DNA of 64,000 nucleotides, from contig NZ_NMQT01000096.1 of NCBI RefSeq assembly GCF_002234405.1, forward strand, positions 47,630-111,629, written 5' to 3'. A program made the translations under genes and the position numbers. Source of the stretch: Amycolatopsis thailandensis (GTDB lineage: Bacteria > Actinomycetota > Actinomycetes > Mycobacteriales > Pseudonocardiaceae). The notes beneath the pieces were generated by a model that was given only the letters and a program-made list of their open reading frames with translations, ran no database searches and had not been told where the DNA came from. This document shows, in pieces, positions 25,633 to 33,101 of the stretch (position 1 is the stretch's first letter; each line of letters opens with the position of its first letter).

Positions 25633-26048
25633 CCGCGCCGCCGCTCACCTCGCGGCAGCGTCTGCTGCTGGTCCTGCTGTGCTTCGACGCGCTCTTGCTC
25701 GGGCTTCTCGAACTGTTCTTCCTGCCGCTCCGGCTCGACGGGATCGTGCTGCCGAAGCTCGGTGACTTCCCCATGCCGGTCACCGTGGTGCTCGCGGTGA
25801 TCACGACACCGCTGCTGGTGCGGACGACCGCGAAAGTGGTCCGGCCCTCCTTTTCGGTGATTCCGCTGCTCGTCTGGGTACTCGTCGTACTGGGGATGGG
25901 TGTGACCGGCCCCGGCAATGATCTGGTGCTGATACAGGACTGGCGGGCGCTGCTGCTGATCGGCGGCGGGGCCTTGCCGGGAGCGCTGGCGCTGGGCGGT
26001 GGTCTCGGCATGGCGGCGAAAGCCGTGAAGGGAGACAGCGGTGGGTGA
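25629..26048 (+). CDS. Four-helix membrane protein (Rv1171-like)
   Basis: A 139-residue protein with about four membrane helices (residues 11-33, 45-66, 75-97, 106-128). It overlaps mshB by 4 bases and matches the position and size of the conserved membrane protein next to mshB in mycobacteria (Rv1171). No catalytic motif seen. Function unknown; the persistent link with mshB is positional evidence only. The next gene starts inside its last codons. Confidence 0.75.
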   Translation: MTAPPLTSRQRLLLVLLCFDALLLGLLELFFLPLRLDGIVLPKLGDFPMPVTVVLAVITTPLLVRTTAKVVRPSFSVIPLLVWVLVVLGMGVTGPGNDLVLIQDWRALLLIGGGALPGALALGGGLGMAAKAVKGDSGG

Positions 26049-26847
26049 AGCGATTTCGGACCGTCAGGTCGTGGCGGTGCTGCGGCCGTTCGTCCGCGCC
26101 TGCGGGCCGATGGTCGACGCGCTGCGGGACGCGGATCCGTTCGGCCTCCAGGCCAGGGGACGCCGTCACGAGGACTTGGACGACGTCGAGCCGGGGCTGA
26201 AGGACAAGCTGCTCGACGGGATCACCTCGGTCAAGGTGCCCGGCACCGCCGCCTGGGCGGAGATGTCGAACTACCAGCGGACCCATTGGTGGGTGAACCG
26301 GGTCGGCCGGGTCACCGCGCTGGTCACCGCGATCCCCGGGATCGGCGGCGCGCTCGCCGACCGGCTGCCCGTGCAGGACGCGCTCGGCTCGGCCGCGCAA
26401 GGGGTGCTGCTGTGCGCGATCGCGGGGGAGTACGGCGTGACCGATGTCGGCGCCCGGGTCCGGCTGATCGCTTGGGTGCTCTTCGAACGCGACATCGACC
26501 CGGTGATGGCCGCGGGCAAACACGCCGAACATGACAAGGCCGCCGAAGACGACGAAGCGGCGAAGCTCACCGAAGAACTCGAAGACGCGAAGAAGAAGCA
26601 CGGCAAGGTCACCCTGAAGGCCGCCGCGGGCACGCTGTGGCGGCTCGGCAGGGGGCTGCTGGGCATCGTCGAGGAATTGGAGAAGCGGCCGCGCGGCAGG
26701 CTTTTCCACCGGGCGCTCGGGAAACTGCCGGTGGTCGGCATGGCAGGCGACTACCTCGGCGAGCGGTCCGGCCTCAAACGCGTCTGGAAACGGGCGCACG
26801 AGTGGTTCACCGCACACCCCGAGGGCGAGCTCACTTCCAGAACATGA
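26041..26847 (+). CDS. Hypothetical protein with a charged coiled-coil-like middle
   Basis: A 268-residue protein I do not recognise. The N-terminal half is globular with a hydrophobic stretch (VTALVTAIPGIGGALADRLP, about residues 90-110). Residues 160-200 are a Lys/Glu-rich probable coiled coil (AEHDKAAEDDEAAKLTEEL), and a basic C-terminus follows. It overlaps the preceding membrane protein by 8 bases, so it is coupled to the mshB operon. Its 3' end overlaps the convergent protease gene by 17 bases, which limits any downstream terminator. No function is proposed. Confidence 0.65.
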   Translation: MGEAISDRQVVAVLRPFVRACGPMVDALRDADPFGLQARGRRHEDLDDVEPGLKDKLLDGITSVKVPGTAAWAEMSNYQRTHWWVNRVGRVTALVTAIPGIGGALADRLPVQDALGSAAQGVLLCAIAGEYGVTDVGARVRLIAWVLFERDIDPVMAAGKHAEHDKAAEDDEAAKLTEELEDAKKKHGKVTLKAAAGTLWRLGRGLLGIVEELEKRPRGRLFHRALGKLPVVGMAGDYLGERSGLKRVWKRAHEWFTAHPEGELTSRT

Positions 26848-27607
26848 ACGCGTCCTGTCCGTACATGGCGGCGAGCTTGAATCCTCCGACGGTGTCGAAG
26901 ATCGCGTAGGACACGTCCCAGAGCAACGGGCTGGCCCCCGGCACGGCGAACAGGATGGCGAACAGGATGAGCGGCGCCCACGGCCGGGCCTTCGCGCCGA
27001 ACTCCCGCGCCCCGGGCGAAAGGTACGGCTCGATCGCGCCCCAGCCGTCGAGCCCGGGGATCGGCAGGATGTTCAAGAGGAACGTGACGATCTGAAGCAG
27101 GGCCAGGAACGAGAGCCCGATCACGAGCCCGTTCGTCATCGGCACCAGCGCGACGACGAGCGTCAGCGCGACGCCGACGCCGAGGTTGCTCAGCGGCCCG
27201 GCGAGCGACACCCACGACTGGACACCGCGTGAGCGCAGGCGCCCGTGTTCGATCCACACCGCGCCACCCGGCAGCGGGATGCCGCCGATGATGAGGAATA
27301 CCAACGGCAGGACGATGGACAGCACCGGATCCGTGTATTTCCGGACGTCCATGGACAGGTAACCCTTGTGGGCGACACTGTGGTCGCCGCCGCGGAACGC
27401 CACCACCGCGTGGCCGAACTCGTGCAGCGTCAGGGACGCGACCCAGCCGCCCGCGACGAGCAGGACGACGCCGGTGATGATGAGCGGGTCGTACTTCTGG
27501 CTGTAAATCGTGGTGGCGTCACCGAAAGCCGCGAGGACACCGCCCAGGACGGTGACCGCGAGGATGCCGAGGAAGATCGGACTGGGCCGCACTGCTGATC
27601 TCTGCAC
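26831..27607 (-). CDS. Site-2 protease family membrane metalloprotease (M50)
   Basis: A 258-residue membrane protein with the zinc motif HEFGH (LTLHEFGHAVVAF, about residues 60-72) and the second conserved motif NILPIPGLDGW (about 176-186), which holds the Asp zinc ligand. Six or so helices; no PDZ domain. Such proteases cut membrane proteins within the bilayer. This is the compact, PDZ-less Rip3-like/FelA-like group whose targets are mostly unknown. GTG at 27607. It shares a 17-base tail-to-tail overlap with the hypothetical gene. Confidence 0.87.
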   Translation of the reverse strand: MQRSAVRPSPIFLGILAVTVLGGVLAAFGDATTIYSQKYDPLIITGVVLLVAGGWVASLTLHEFGHAVVAFRGGDHSVAHKGYLSMDVRKYTDPVLSIVLPLVFLIIGGIPLPGGAVWIEHGRLRSRGVQSWVSLAGPLSNLGVGVALTLVVALVPMTNGLVIGLSFLALLQIVTFLLNILPIPGLDGWGAIEPYLSPGAREFGAKARPWAPLILFAILFAVPGASPLLWDVSYAIFDTVGGFKLAAMYGQDAFMFWK

Positions 27608-27697
27608 CCCACCAGTCTTCCGTATGCCCGATGTGAAGTCTTCGGCGTGTCCCCTTGCGCGATCGAGCCCGAGTATCCCCCGAACTCGCTACTCCGC

Positions 27698-27736
27698 TTG
27701 ACCTGACCGCACTACACGGGTGTAATCACAGTGATG
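27698..27736 (+). promoter_or_regulatory. whiB2 promoter with operator-like palindrome at the start site
   Basis: A good housekeeping-type promoter: TTGACC (27698-27703), 17-base spacer, TGTAAT (27721-27726), placing transcription start near 27733. The palindrome ATCAC-A-GTGAT (27725-27735) overlaps the end of the -10 box and the start site, an ideal place for a repressor. It predicts an 85-base leader to the GTG at 27818, or a leaderless longer protein from the ATG at 27734. Confidence 0.65.
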
Positions 27737-27817
27737 TCATTCGTCGCTGGAAGGGGGCGGCGAGTGGTGTTTCAACACCGCCAGCCTGGGGAGTGCGTGG
27801 ACAGCGAGGAGGCGGAC

Positions 27818-28147
27818 GTGCGGTTGGAAGCAGATGGAAGGGAATGGGGGCAAGTCGTGGGTTGGGGTGAGGTCCCGGAGCAGCAACTGGGCGATCTCAC
27901 CGAGCTTTTCGACGATGCCTCCGCGGAAGAGCAGGACTGGCAGGAACGGGCCCTCTGCGCGCAGACGGACCCGGAGGCGTTCTTCCCTGAGAAGGGCGGC
28001 TCCACCCGTGAAGCCAAGCGGATCTGCCTCGGTTGCGAGGTCAAGGACGAGTGCCTCGAGTACGCCCTCGCGCATGACGAGCGGTTCGGTATTTGGGGCG
28101 GGCTCTCCGAACGTGAGCGTAGGAAACTGAAAAAGCGAGCTGTGTGA
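27818..28147 (+). CDS. whiB2: WhiB-family iron-sulfur regulator (WhiB2/WhmD type)
   Basis: A 109-residue protein (from the GTG at 27818, chosen because GAGGAGG lies 5 bases upstream; longer in-frame starts exist at 27731 and 27734). The four cluster ligands are present: ALCAQ, CLGC and DEC, then the GIWGGLSERERRKLKKR turn and basic tail. The core WQERALCAQTDPEAFFPEKG is the WhiB2/WhmD subtype, which is needed for septum formation and division in mycobacteria and corresponds to WhiB in Streptomyces. These proteins bind [4Fe-4S] and work with the main sigma factor. Its neighbours match the Rv3260c region. Confidence 0.9.
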   Translation: MRLEADGREWGQVVGWGEVPEQQLGDLTELFDDASAEEQDWQERALCAQTDPEAFFPEKGGSTREAKRICLGCEVKDECLEYALAHDERFGIWGGLSERERRKLKKRAV

Positions 28148-28309
28148 CGGCGATCTCCGGCACCCCCAGTGCGCCGGAGATCGCTTCCAGCCGTTCTCAC
28201 GGTCCTCGTTCCCTACGTTCTTGTTCCATACAGTGGGGCCACCAACGGGTGACAGGGTCGCGTCGTAGGGTGGCGGCACTCGACTTCGCCGCCACCTCTG
28301 GAGTGCCCG

Positions 28310-31300
28310 TTGTCTCGCACTGCCGCGTCACCTGTGCCGCGCACGGCCCCCGTTCTGGCCATTGTGGTCTGTCACGACGGCGAGAACTGGTTGCCACTGG
28401 CGCTTTCCGCGCTGCGGCGCAGCGGTGTCCGGCCGCGACACGTGCTGGCCGTCGACACCGGATCCACCGACCGGACGGCGAAGATCCTCGCCGACGCGGC
28501 GGCTCCCGAAGGCGTCGCCGGCGAAGCCCCGGTCCTTGACGGAATTCTCACGCTTTCGAGTGACGTCGGCTTCGGTGCCGCCGTCGGTGAGGCCGTCGAG
28601 TACGCCGTCGACCGCTGGGGTGATCCCGGCGGCTGGCTCTGGCTGCTGCACGACGACTGCGCGCCGGAACCCGATTGTCTCGAAAACCTGTTGGCAGCGG
28701 CGGAAAACGAGTCCGCGGCGACGGTGCTCGGTCCGCTCGCGGTGGACTGGAGCGATCCGCGGCTCATCGTCGAAGCCGGGTTGTCGACCGACGCCATCGG
28801 CCATCGGCAGCAGATCTCGCCGGAGGAGAGCGACACCGCGGTACTGGCCGTGCCGAGCGCGGGATCGCTGGTGCGGCGGGAGGTCTGGCACGATCTCGGC
28901 GGCTATGACCCCGGATTTCCCTTGCTGCGCGAGGATCTCGACTTCGGCTGGCGCGCCAACGCCGCGGGCGGGCGAGTGCTCTCCGTGCCGTCGGCCCGGC
29001 TCCGGCACGCCCGCGCGCTCAGCACCGGGCAGCGGGATCCGGCCGCCCTCGGCCTTTCCCTCGCGACGGCGAACCGCGCGCACGGGCTCCGGGTGTTCCT
29101 CGTCAATTGCTCCCCACTGTCCTTTTGGTTCGGACTTTTTCGAATCCCGGTCTTCGCGGTGCTGCGGGCGCTCGCGTTCCTGCTGCTGCGGCGCACCGGT
29201 GAGGCGGGCGCGGAACTCGCGGCGACCTGGTACCTGCTGCGCGGTCACGCCGGGTTGCGCGCGGCTCGCGCCGAACGCCGGGAGACCGACCGGCCGGGTG
29301 ACGTCCGCGGGTTGTTCACCGGACGGCTGACGCGGGTGCGCAACGCGGTCCGCGCCGGCGTCGTCGGTCTCGTCCGGCGTGGTGTCGAACGGGACTTCGC
29401 CCTCGGGACCGTGCCGGAGGGCGCGGATCAGGAAGGAGCCTGGATCCCGCCGGAGGCGTTGAAGGCCGGGCAAGATCGTCCTGTCGGTCCCGGCGCGCTG
29501 CCCGCCGGGGCGATGCGCGGGGTCGGCTCGCGGGGGACGGGGCTGAGGCGGCCCAGCGCGGTCGTCGCTGTCGCGGTCCCCGAGAAGCCCGCCGTGAGCG
29601 GGCCGAAACCTTCGCCGGTGCCGCGGGACGGCGGACGCCCGCCGGAGCCGGAACTCGTGTTCGTCGAGGTCGACCGGAAGCGGGTGCTCGCCGCGACCGT
29701 GTTCGCCCCGCCGGTGATCATGCTCGTCGTCCTGACGGCGCTCGCTTTCGCGGTCAACGGTTCCCGGCTCGGGCTGGATCTCTTCGGCGGGAAGCTGCTG
29801 CCCGTCGGCGGGCTCGGCGAGATCTGGGCGTCGTATCTCGCGCCGTGGCACGCGATCGCGGGCGGGACGGCGAGTCCCGCGCCCGCGACGCTGCCGGTGC
29901 TGGGCACCCTCGGCGCGATCTTCGCCCCGATCGGCGGGCCCGCGGCGCTGGTCGCGATCCTGCTGATCGGCGACATCCCGCTCGCCGCCCTGAGCGCGTA
30001 CGCGGCCACTCGACGGCTTCGCGTCCGTCGCTGGGTTCGCGCCGTCGTCGCGGCGGGGTACGGCGTGCTCCCGGCGGCCACCGCTTCGGTCGCGCAGGGT
30101 CGGCTCGACGTCGTCGTCGTGCACCTGCTGCTTCCGCCGGTGATCGCGGGCATCGTGGGCCTGCTGGTCCGCGCGGACTCGCGATGGCTGCACGTCTCGG
30201 CGCTGAGCGCGATCGGGCTGGCGCTGATCGGCGCCTTCTCGCCGCTGGCGCACGCGCTGGCCGTGGTCGGCCTGGTGATCGGGTTCGTGGTGCTGCCTTC
30301 GCCGACCGGACTGGCGCGGCGGATCGCGTCGGTCGGGATCGTGGTCTTCCTGCCGCTGGCGCTGCTGTTGCCGTGGCCGAGTGTGCTGCTGCGGCATCCG
30401 GAACTGTTGCTGCACGGGCTCGGCGGTGGTGCCACGGCGGCGTCCGGCGCCGATCTCGCCGGGCTGGATCCGGGCGGTCCCGGCGCTTGGCCGATCGGGG
30501 TGGCGCTGGTCGCGGCCGCGATCGTCGCGCTGGTGGTGCGGCCGACGAAGGGCGCGGGCGGCGGGGTCGCGGTCGTCGTGCTGGGTGTGCTCGGGCTCGT
30601 GGCGGTGCGGTTCGTGGCGGTGACGCCGATGTCGGGCGGCGCGCACGCGACCGGGTACGCCGGGGTGCCGCTGCTGGTGATCGGCGCCGGGCTGCTGTGG
30701 ACGGTGCTGGCGACCTGGCAGCGCGGCGGGAGCGGAGTGGACCCGGCGCCGTGGCTGACGAAGGTCACGGCCGTGGCCGGGGTGCTCGTGCTGCTGGCGC
30801 TGGCGACCGGTGCGGTCGTCGCCGGACGGGAGGGCCCGCTGCGGTCGGGTGGGCGTCCGTCGCTGGCTCCGGAGATCTCGGCGGAACTGGCCGCGACCGG
30901 ACGCTCGGTGCTGGTGGTGGGCTCCTCGGCCGAGCCGGTGCGGCAGACCGGCGGGCGGTTGCCGTTCTACGGCGACGACGAACTCGCGCCGACGCCCGGC
31001 AGCGCCGATCGGCTGGCCTCGTGGCGCCGGGACCTGCTTCAGGGCTCGCCGGACGCGGTCAAGCAGGCCTTCGCGGCGGCTTTGGCTTCGGGGGCGCTGT
31101 ACGTCGTGCTGCCCAGCGGTGCCGATGGCGGCGCTTTCGTCGAACTCGCGCGTGATCTGGTCGGCCCGGCGGCGCCGACCTCCGACGGGCGGCCGGTGCT
31201 CCGCTTGCTGCCCGCGGGTGGGCAGGTGGCGCTGATCTCTCCGGAACTTTCGCAGGCGGCCGTGACCGGGAAGGGCGCGCCGGGGGCGTCGCCCGGGGTG

Positions 31301-31603
31301 GCGCCGGTGCAGGCCGGGCTGCCGGACGTGCGGGTGCGTGTCTCGGAGGGGCCGACCGGGCGGCTGCTCGTGCTGGCGGCGGAGTTCGAGGCGGGCTGGC
31401 AGGCGAGCGTCGACGGGAAGGCCGTGCCGATCGTGCGGGCCTGGGGGCATCAGGTGGCCGTCTCGGTGCCGCCGGCGCCTTCGGAGGTGGTGGTGGAGCA
31501 CCAGGGGACGACGCGGAACCTGTTGCTGCTGGCTCAGGTGGCCGCGGTGCTTTTCACGCTGCTGACCGCTGTGCCTACGCGGCGGCGATCCACTCTTTCG
31601 TGA
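28310..31603 (+). CDS. Large membrane glycosyltransferase (GT2 head, multi-span body)
   Basis: A 1097-residue protein. Residues 15-250 form a GT2-type glycosyltransferase: VVCHDGENWLPLAL, a DTGSTDRT nucleotide-sugar segment, LLHDDCAPEPD as the DxD-type site, and LREDLDFGWR near the acceptor site. Two helices follow (about 260-300), then a Pro-rich linker and about ten more membrane helices (about 460-860). The C-terminal 200 residues are extracytoplasmic with one final helix. It probably adds a sugar, perhaps rhamnose or mannose, to an envelope polymer; the substrate is a guess from nearby manA/manB. TTG at 28310 has GGAG upstream. Follows whiB2 on the same strand. Confidence 0.85.
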   Translation: MSRTAASPVPRTAPVLAIVVCHDGENWLPLALSALRRSGVRPRHVLAVDTGSTDRTAKILADAAAPEGVAGEAPVLDGILTLSSDVGFGAAVGEAVEYAVDRWGDPGGWLWLLHDDCAPEPDCLENLLAAAENESAATVLGPLAVDWSDPRLIVEAGLSTDAIGHRQQISPEESDTAVLAVPSAGSLVRREVWHDLGGYDPGFPLLREDLDFGWRANAAGGRVLSVPSARLRHARALSTGQRDPAALGLSLATANRAHGLRVFLVNCSPLSFWFGLFRIPVFAVLRALAFLLLRRTGEAGAELAATWYLLRGHAGLRAARAERRETDRPGDVRGLFTGRLTRVRNAVRAGVVGLVRRGVERDFALGTVPEGADQEGAWIPPEALKAGQDRPVGPGALPAGAMRGVGSRGTGLRRPSAVVAVAVPEKPAVSGPKPSPVPRDGGRPPEPELVFVEVDRKRVLAATVFAPPVIMLVVLTALAFAVNGSRLGLDLFGGKLLPVGGLGEIWASYLAPWHAIAGGTASPAPATLPVLGTLGAIFAPIGGPAALVAILLIGDIPLAALSAYAATRRLRVRRWVRAVVAAGYGVLPAATASVAQGRLDVVVVHLLLPPVIAGIVGLLVRADSRWLHVSALSAIGLALIGAFSPLAHALAVVGLVIGFVVLPSPTGLARRIASVGIVVFLPLALLLPWPSVLLRHPELLLHGLGGGATAASGADLAGLDPGGPGAWPIGVALVAAAIVALVVRPTKGAGGGVAVVVLGVLGLVAVRFVAVTPMSGGAHATGYAGVPLLVIGAGLLWTVLATWQRGGSGVDPAPWLTKVTAVAGVLVLLALATGAVVAGREGPLRSGGRPSLAPEISAELAATGRSVLVVGSSAEPVRQTGGRLPFYGDDELAPTPGSADRLASWRRDLLQGSPDAVKQAFAAALASGALYVVLPSGADGGAFVELARDLVGPAAPTSDGRPVLRLLPAGGQVALISPELSQAAVTGKGAPGASPGVAPVQAGLPDVRVRVSEGPTGRLLVLAAEFEAGWQASVDGKAVPIVRAWGHQVAVSVPPAPSEVVVEHQGTTRNLLLLAQVAAVLFTLLTAVPTRRRSTLS

Positions 31604-31666
31604 CTTCGGGCTTGCGGTGTGTTTGCCACGCGTGCGCTTGGCCGCCTGCCTCACTCGAGCTGCTTT

Positions 31667-31715
31667 CCCGAGCGCCACGCTGGAGACGTTGAGCGTCCCT
31701 TACGTGGCGCTCGGG
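31667..31715. repeat. Intergenic palindrome, 13-bp arms (CCCGAGCGCCACG)
   Basis: CCCGAGCGCCACG at 31667-31679 is mirrored perfectly at 31703-31715, with an inner ACG-TTGAG-CGT stem. First of three palindromes in the 525-base gap after the glycosyltransferase; the first likely ends its transcript. Confidence 0.7.
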
Positions 31716-31736
31716 ACTTCAGGTCTCTGCCGGGGT

Positions 31737-31789
31737 GTTCCCAATGTCGCATTTGAGTCGCTGAGCGACCCGAATGCGACATTGGGAAC
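31737..31789. repeat. Intergenic palindrome, family C variant (GTTCCCAATGTCGCATT)
   Basis: GTTCCCAATGTCGCATT at 31737-31753 pairs with 31773-31789. The stem continues inward (GTCGCT/AGCGAC) with two mismatches. Same layout as the family C copies at 31895 and 42138 but with TCG in place of TGG at the centre and TTCCCAATG in place of TCCCCAATG. Confidence 0.7.
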
Positions 31790-31894
31790 CTCACGCGTGG
31801 TTGCCCGGCCCTCACCTGAGCGAGCGCCCGCACTCCTGCCGCCCTGCCCCTCTCGCCCCCCCGGATGCCCCCGATGCGTGCCCCGATGCCCGGT

Positions 31895-31947
31895 GTCCCC
31901 AATGTGGCATTGGGGACACTCAACGTCCCCAATGCCACATTGGGGGC
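31895..31947. repeat. Intergenic palindrome, family C (GTCCCCAATGTGGCATTGGGG)
   Basis: Each arm is itself a small hairpin (CCCCAATG-TGG-CATTGGGG), and the arm at 31895-31917 is repeated in inverted form at 31925-31947 with one terminal mismatch. A near-identical copy is at 42138-42190. The gap 31604-32128 contains no gene that I can support; its last 110 bases are G-rich and featureless. Confidence 0.8.
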
Positions 31948-31982
31948 ACCCGCCTCACGCCCTGAGCACCCCCCGGCCGCGA

Positions 31983-32014
31983 GTTGTCCACAGGCTGATC
32001 CCCTTGTGGACAAC
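31983..32014. promoter_or_regulatory. Inverted pair of perfect DnaA boxes
   Basis: GTTGTCCACA (31983-31992) and TGTGGACAAC (32005-32014) form a 10-bp inverted repeat around 12 bases. Each contains TTGTCCACA, the DnaA-box form preferred in high-GC actinobacteria. No dnaA, dnaN or gyr genes are nearby, so this is not an obvious oriC. It could be a DnaA-titration or control locus, or only a hairpin. Confidence 0.5.
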
Positions 32015-32128
32015 TTGGGGCTCCAGCACCGTTTCCGCAGGTCCCATCGGTCCCTCGCGATAAACTGGGCTGGGGACGCCCCCCGGGAAGGGCGGGGGCT
32101 GGGTTGGGGGAGAAGTGGGTGGAGGGGG

Positions 32129-32596
32129 TCAGTCGCCTTCGATGACGTCGGGTTCGACGCCGAGGTAGCCCGCCACCTGTTCCACGAGGACGTCGTGGAC
32201 GAGTTCCGCGAGTTCGCCGGGGTCCTTCGCGCGCGCTTCGAGGGGACGGCGGTAGAGGACGATGCGGGCTCGCGTCGGCAGGCCGGCGCGGTCGACGCCG
32301 GCGGGCACGAGCCGCGAGAGCGGGACGGCCCCGTCGTGCAACACGCCGTCCACTCCGGCCGGTGCGCCATCCGAGCGAACTTCGGGAACGTCGTCGACGG
32401 CGACGTCGAGCTTCGTCAGCTCGTGCCGCCACCGCGCTTCGATCGGTTCGAGCGCGTCCAAAACCAGCGCGTCGAACCTTTCCGCCCTGCTAGCGGCGGC
32501 GGGAAGGGTCGACGGATACAGCGCTCCGCGCAGGCCCCGGCCGTGCCGGTCCCGGCGCATCCGCCGTCGCTGTCGGGAATCACGAGCCGTCGCCAC
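32129..32596 (-). CDS. Zincin-like (metallopeptidase family) protein lacking the HExxH motif
   Basis: A 155-residue protein matching Rv3259-type 'metallopeptidase family' proteins by sequence style and position (between whiB2 and the DUF3499 gene). The C-terminal helix, where active zincins have HExxH, reads VHDVLVEQVAGYLGV, so the zinc motif is not intact and peptidase activity is unlikely. The N-terminus is very Arg-rich (RQRRRMRRDRHGR). I chose the GTG at 32596, which sits 7 bases after a TACCCT -10-like box (leaderless); a TTG at 32626 is possible. Divergent from DUF3499. Confidence 0.72.
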   Translation of the reverse strand: MATARDSRQRRRMRRDRHGRGLRGALYPSTLPAAASRAERFDALVLDALEPIEARWRHELTKLDVAVDDVPEVRSDGAPAGVDGVLHDGAVPLSRLVPAGVDRAGLPTRARIVLYRRPLEARAKDPGELAELVHDVLVEQVAGYLGVEPDVIEGD

Positions 32597-32676
32597 GAAC
32601 CGAAGGGTACGCGCTCGGCGATTCAAAGCGCGTGTCGCCGGTACGCCGGGCCCGCGACGCGCTATCGTTCTCGATC

Positions 32677-33030
32677 GTGCGGAGCGTACGAAAGTGTTCG
32701 CGAACGGGTTGTCTCGAACCCGCTGTCGCCACGCTCACGTATGCCTACAGTGATTCGACGGCCGTGGTGGGCCCACTGGCCACCGCGAGCGAGCCGCACT
32801 CCTATGACCTCTGCGAAGCCCACGCCCTGCGGCTCACCGTGCCCAAGGGCTGGGAAGTCGTCCGCCACGAGGGCGCCTTCGCCGCGCCCGACCCCTCCGC
32901 CGACGAGCTGACCGCGCTGGCCGAGGCCGTGCGTGAGGCGGGCCGCTCGGACAAGCCCGCGCCGGAGCCCGAACCCGAGGGACCGTCAGGCAGGCGCGGC
33001 CATCTGCGCGTGCTGCCCGGCCGCGCCTGA
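32677..33030 (+). CDS. DUF3499 zinc-ribbon-like protein (Rv3258c-like)
   Basis: A 117-residue protein beginning MRSVRKCSRTGCLEPAVATL. Cys residues at CSRTGC and DLCEAH could form a small zinc-binding fold. The TYAYSDSTAVVGPLA segment and the location between the zincin-like gene and manB match Rv3258c (DUF3499). The C-terminal 35 residues are Pro/Glu-rich and probably disordered. GTG at 32677 has no ribosome site; a TATCGT -10-like box at 32663-32668 suggests a leaderless message. Function unknown. Confidence 0.8.
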   Translation: MRSVRKCSRTGCLEPAVATLTYAYSDSTAVVGPLATASEPHSYDLCEAHALRLTVPKGWEVVRHEGAFAAPDPSADELTALAEAVREAGRSDKPAPEPEPEGPSGRRGHLRVLPGRA

Positions 33031-33101
33031 CACCAGGGCTCGCCGGTAGGCTTTCGAGCGCGCCAGAGGGCGTTGAACGAGACTATCGGCGGGGAGCAGG
33101 C

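Noticed and set aside
31604..32128. Small ORFs in the palindrome-rich gap (for example 31617-32063)
   Set aside because: They run through inverted repeats, have no ribosome site and give Pro/Arg-rich composition without any domain.
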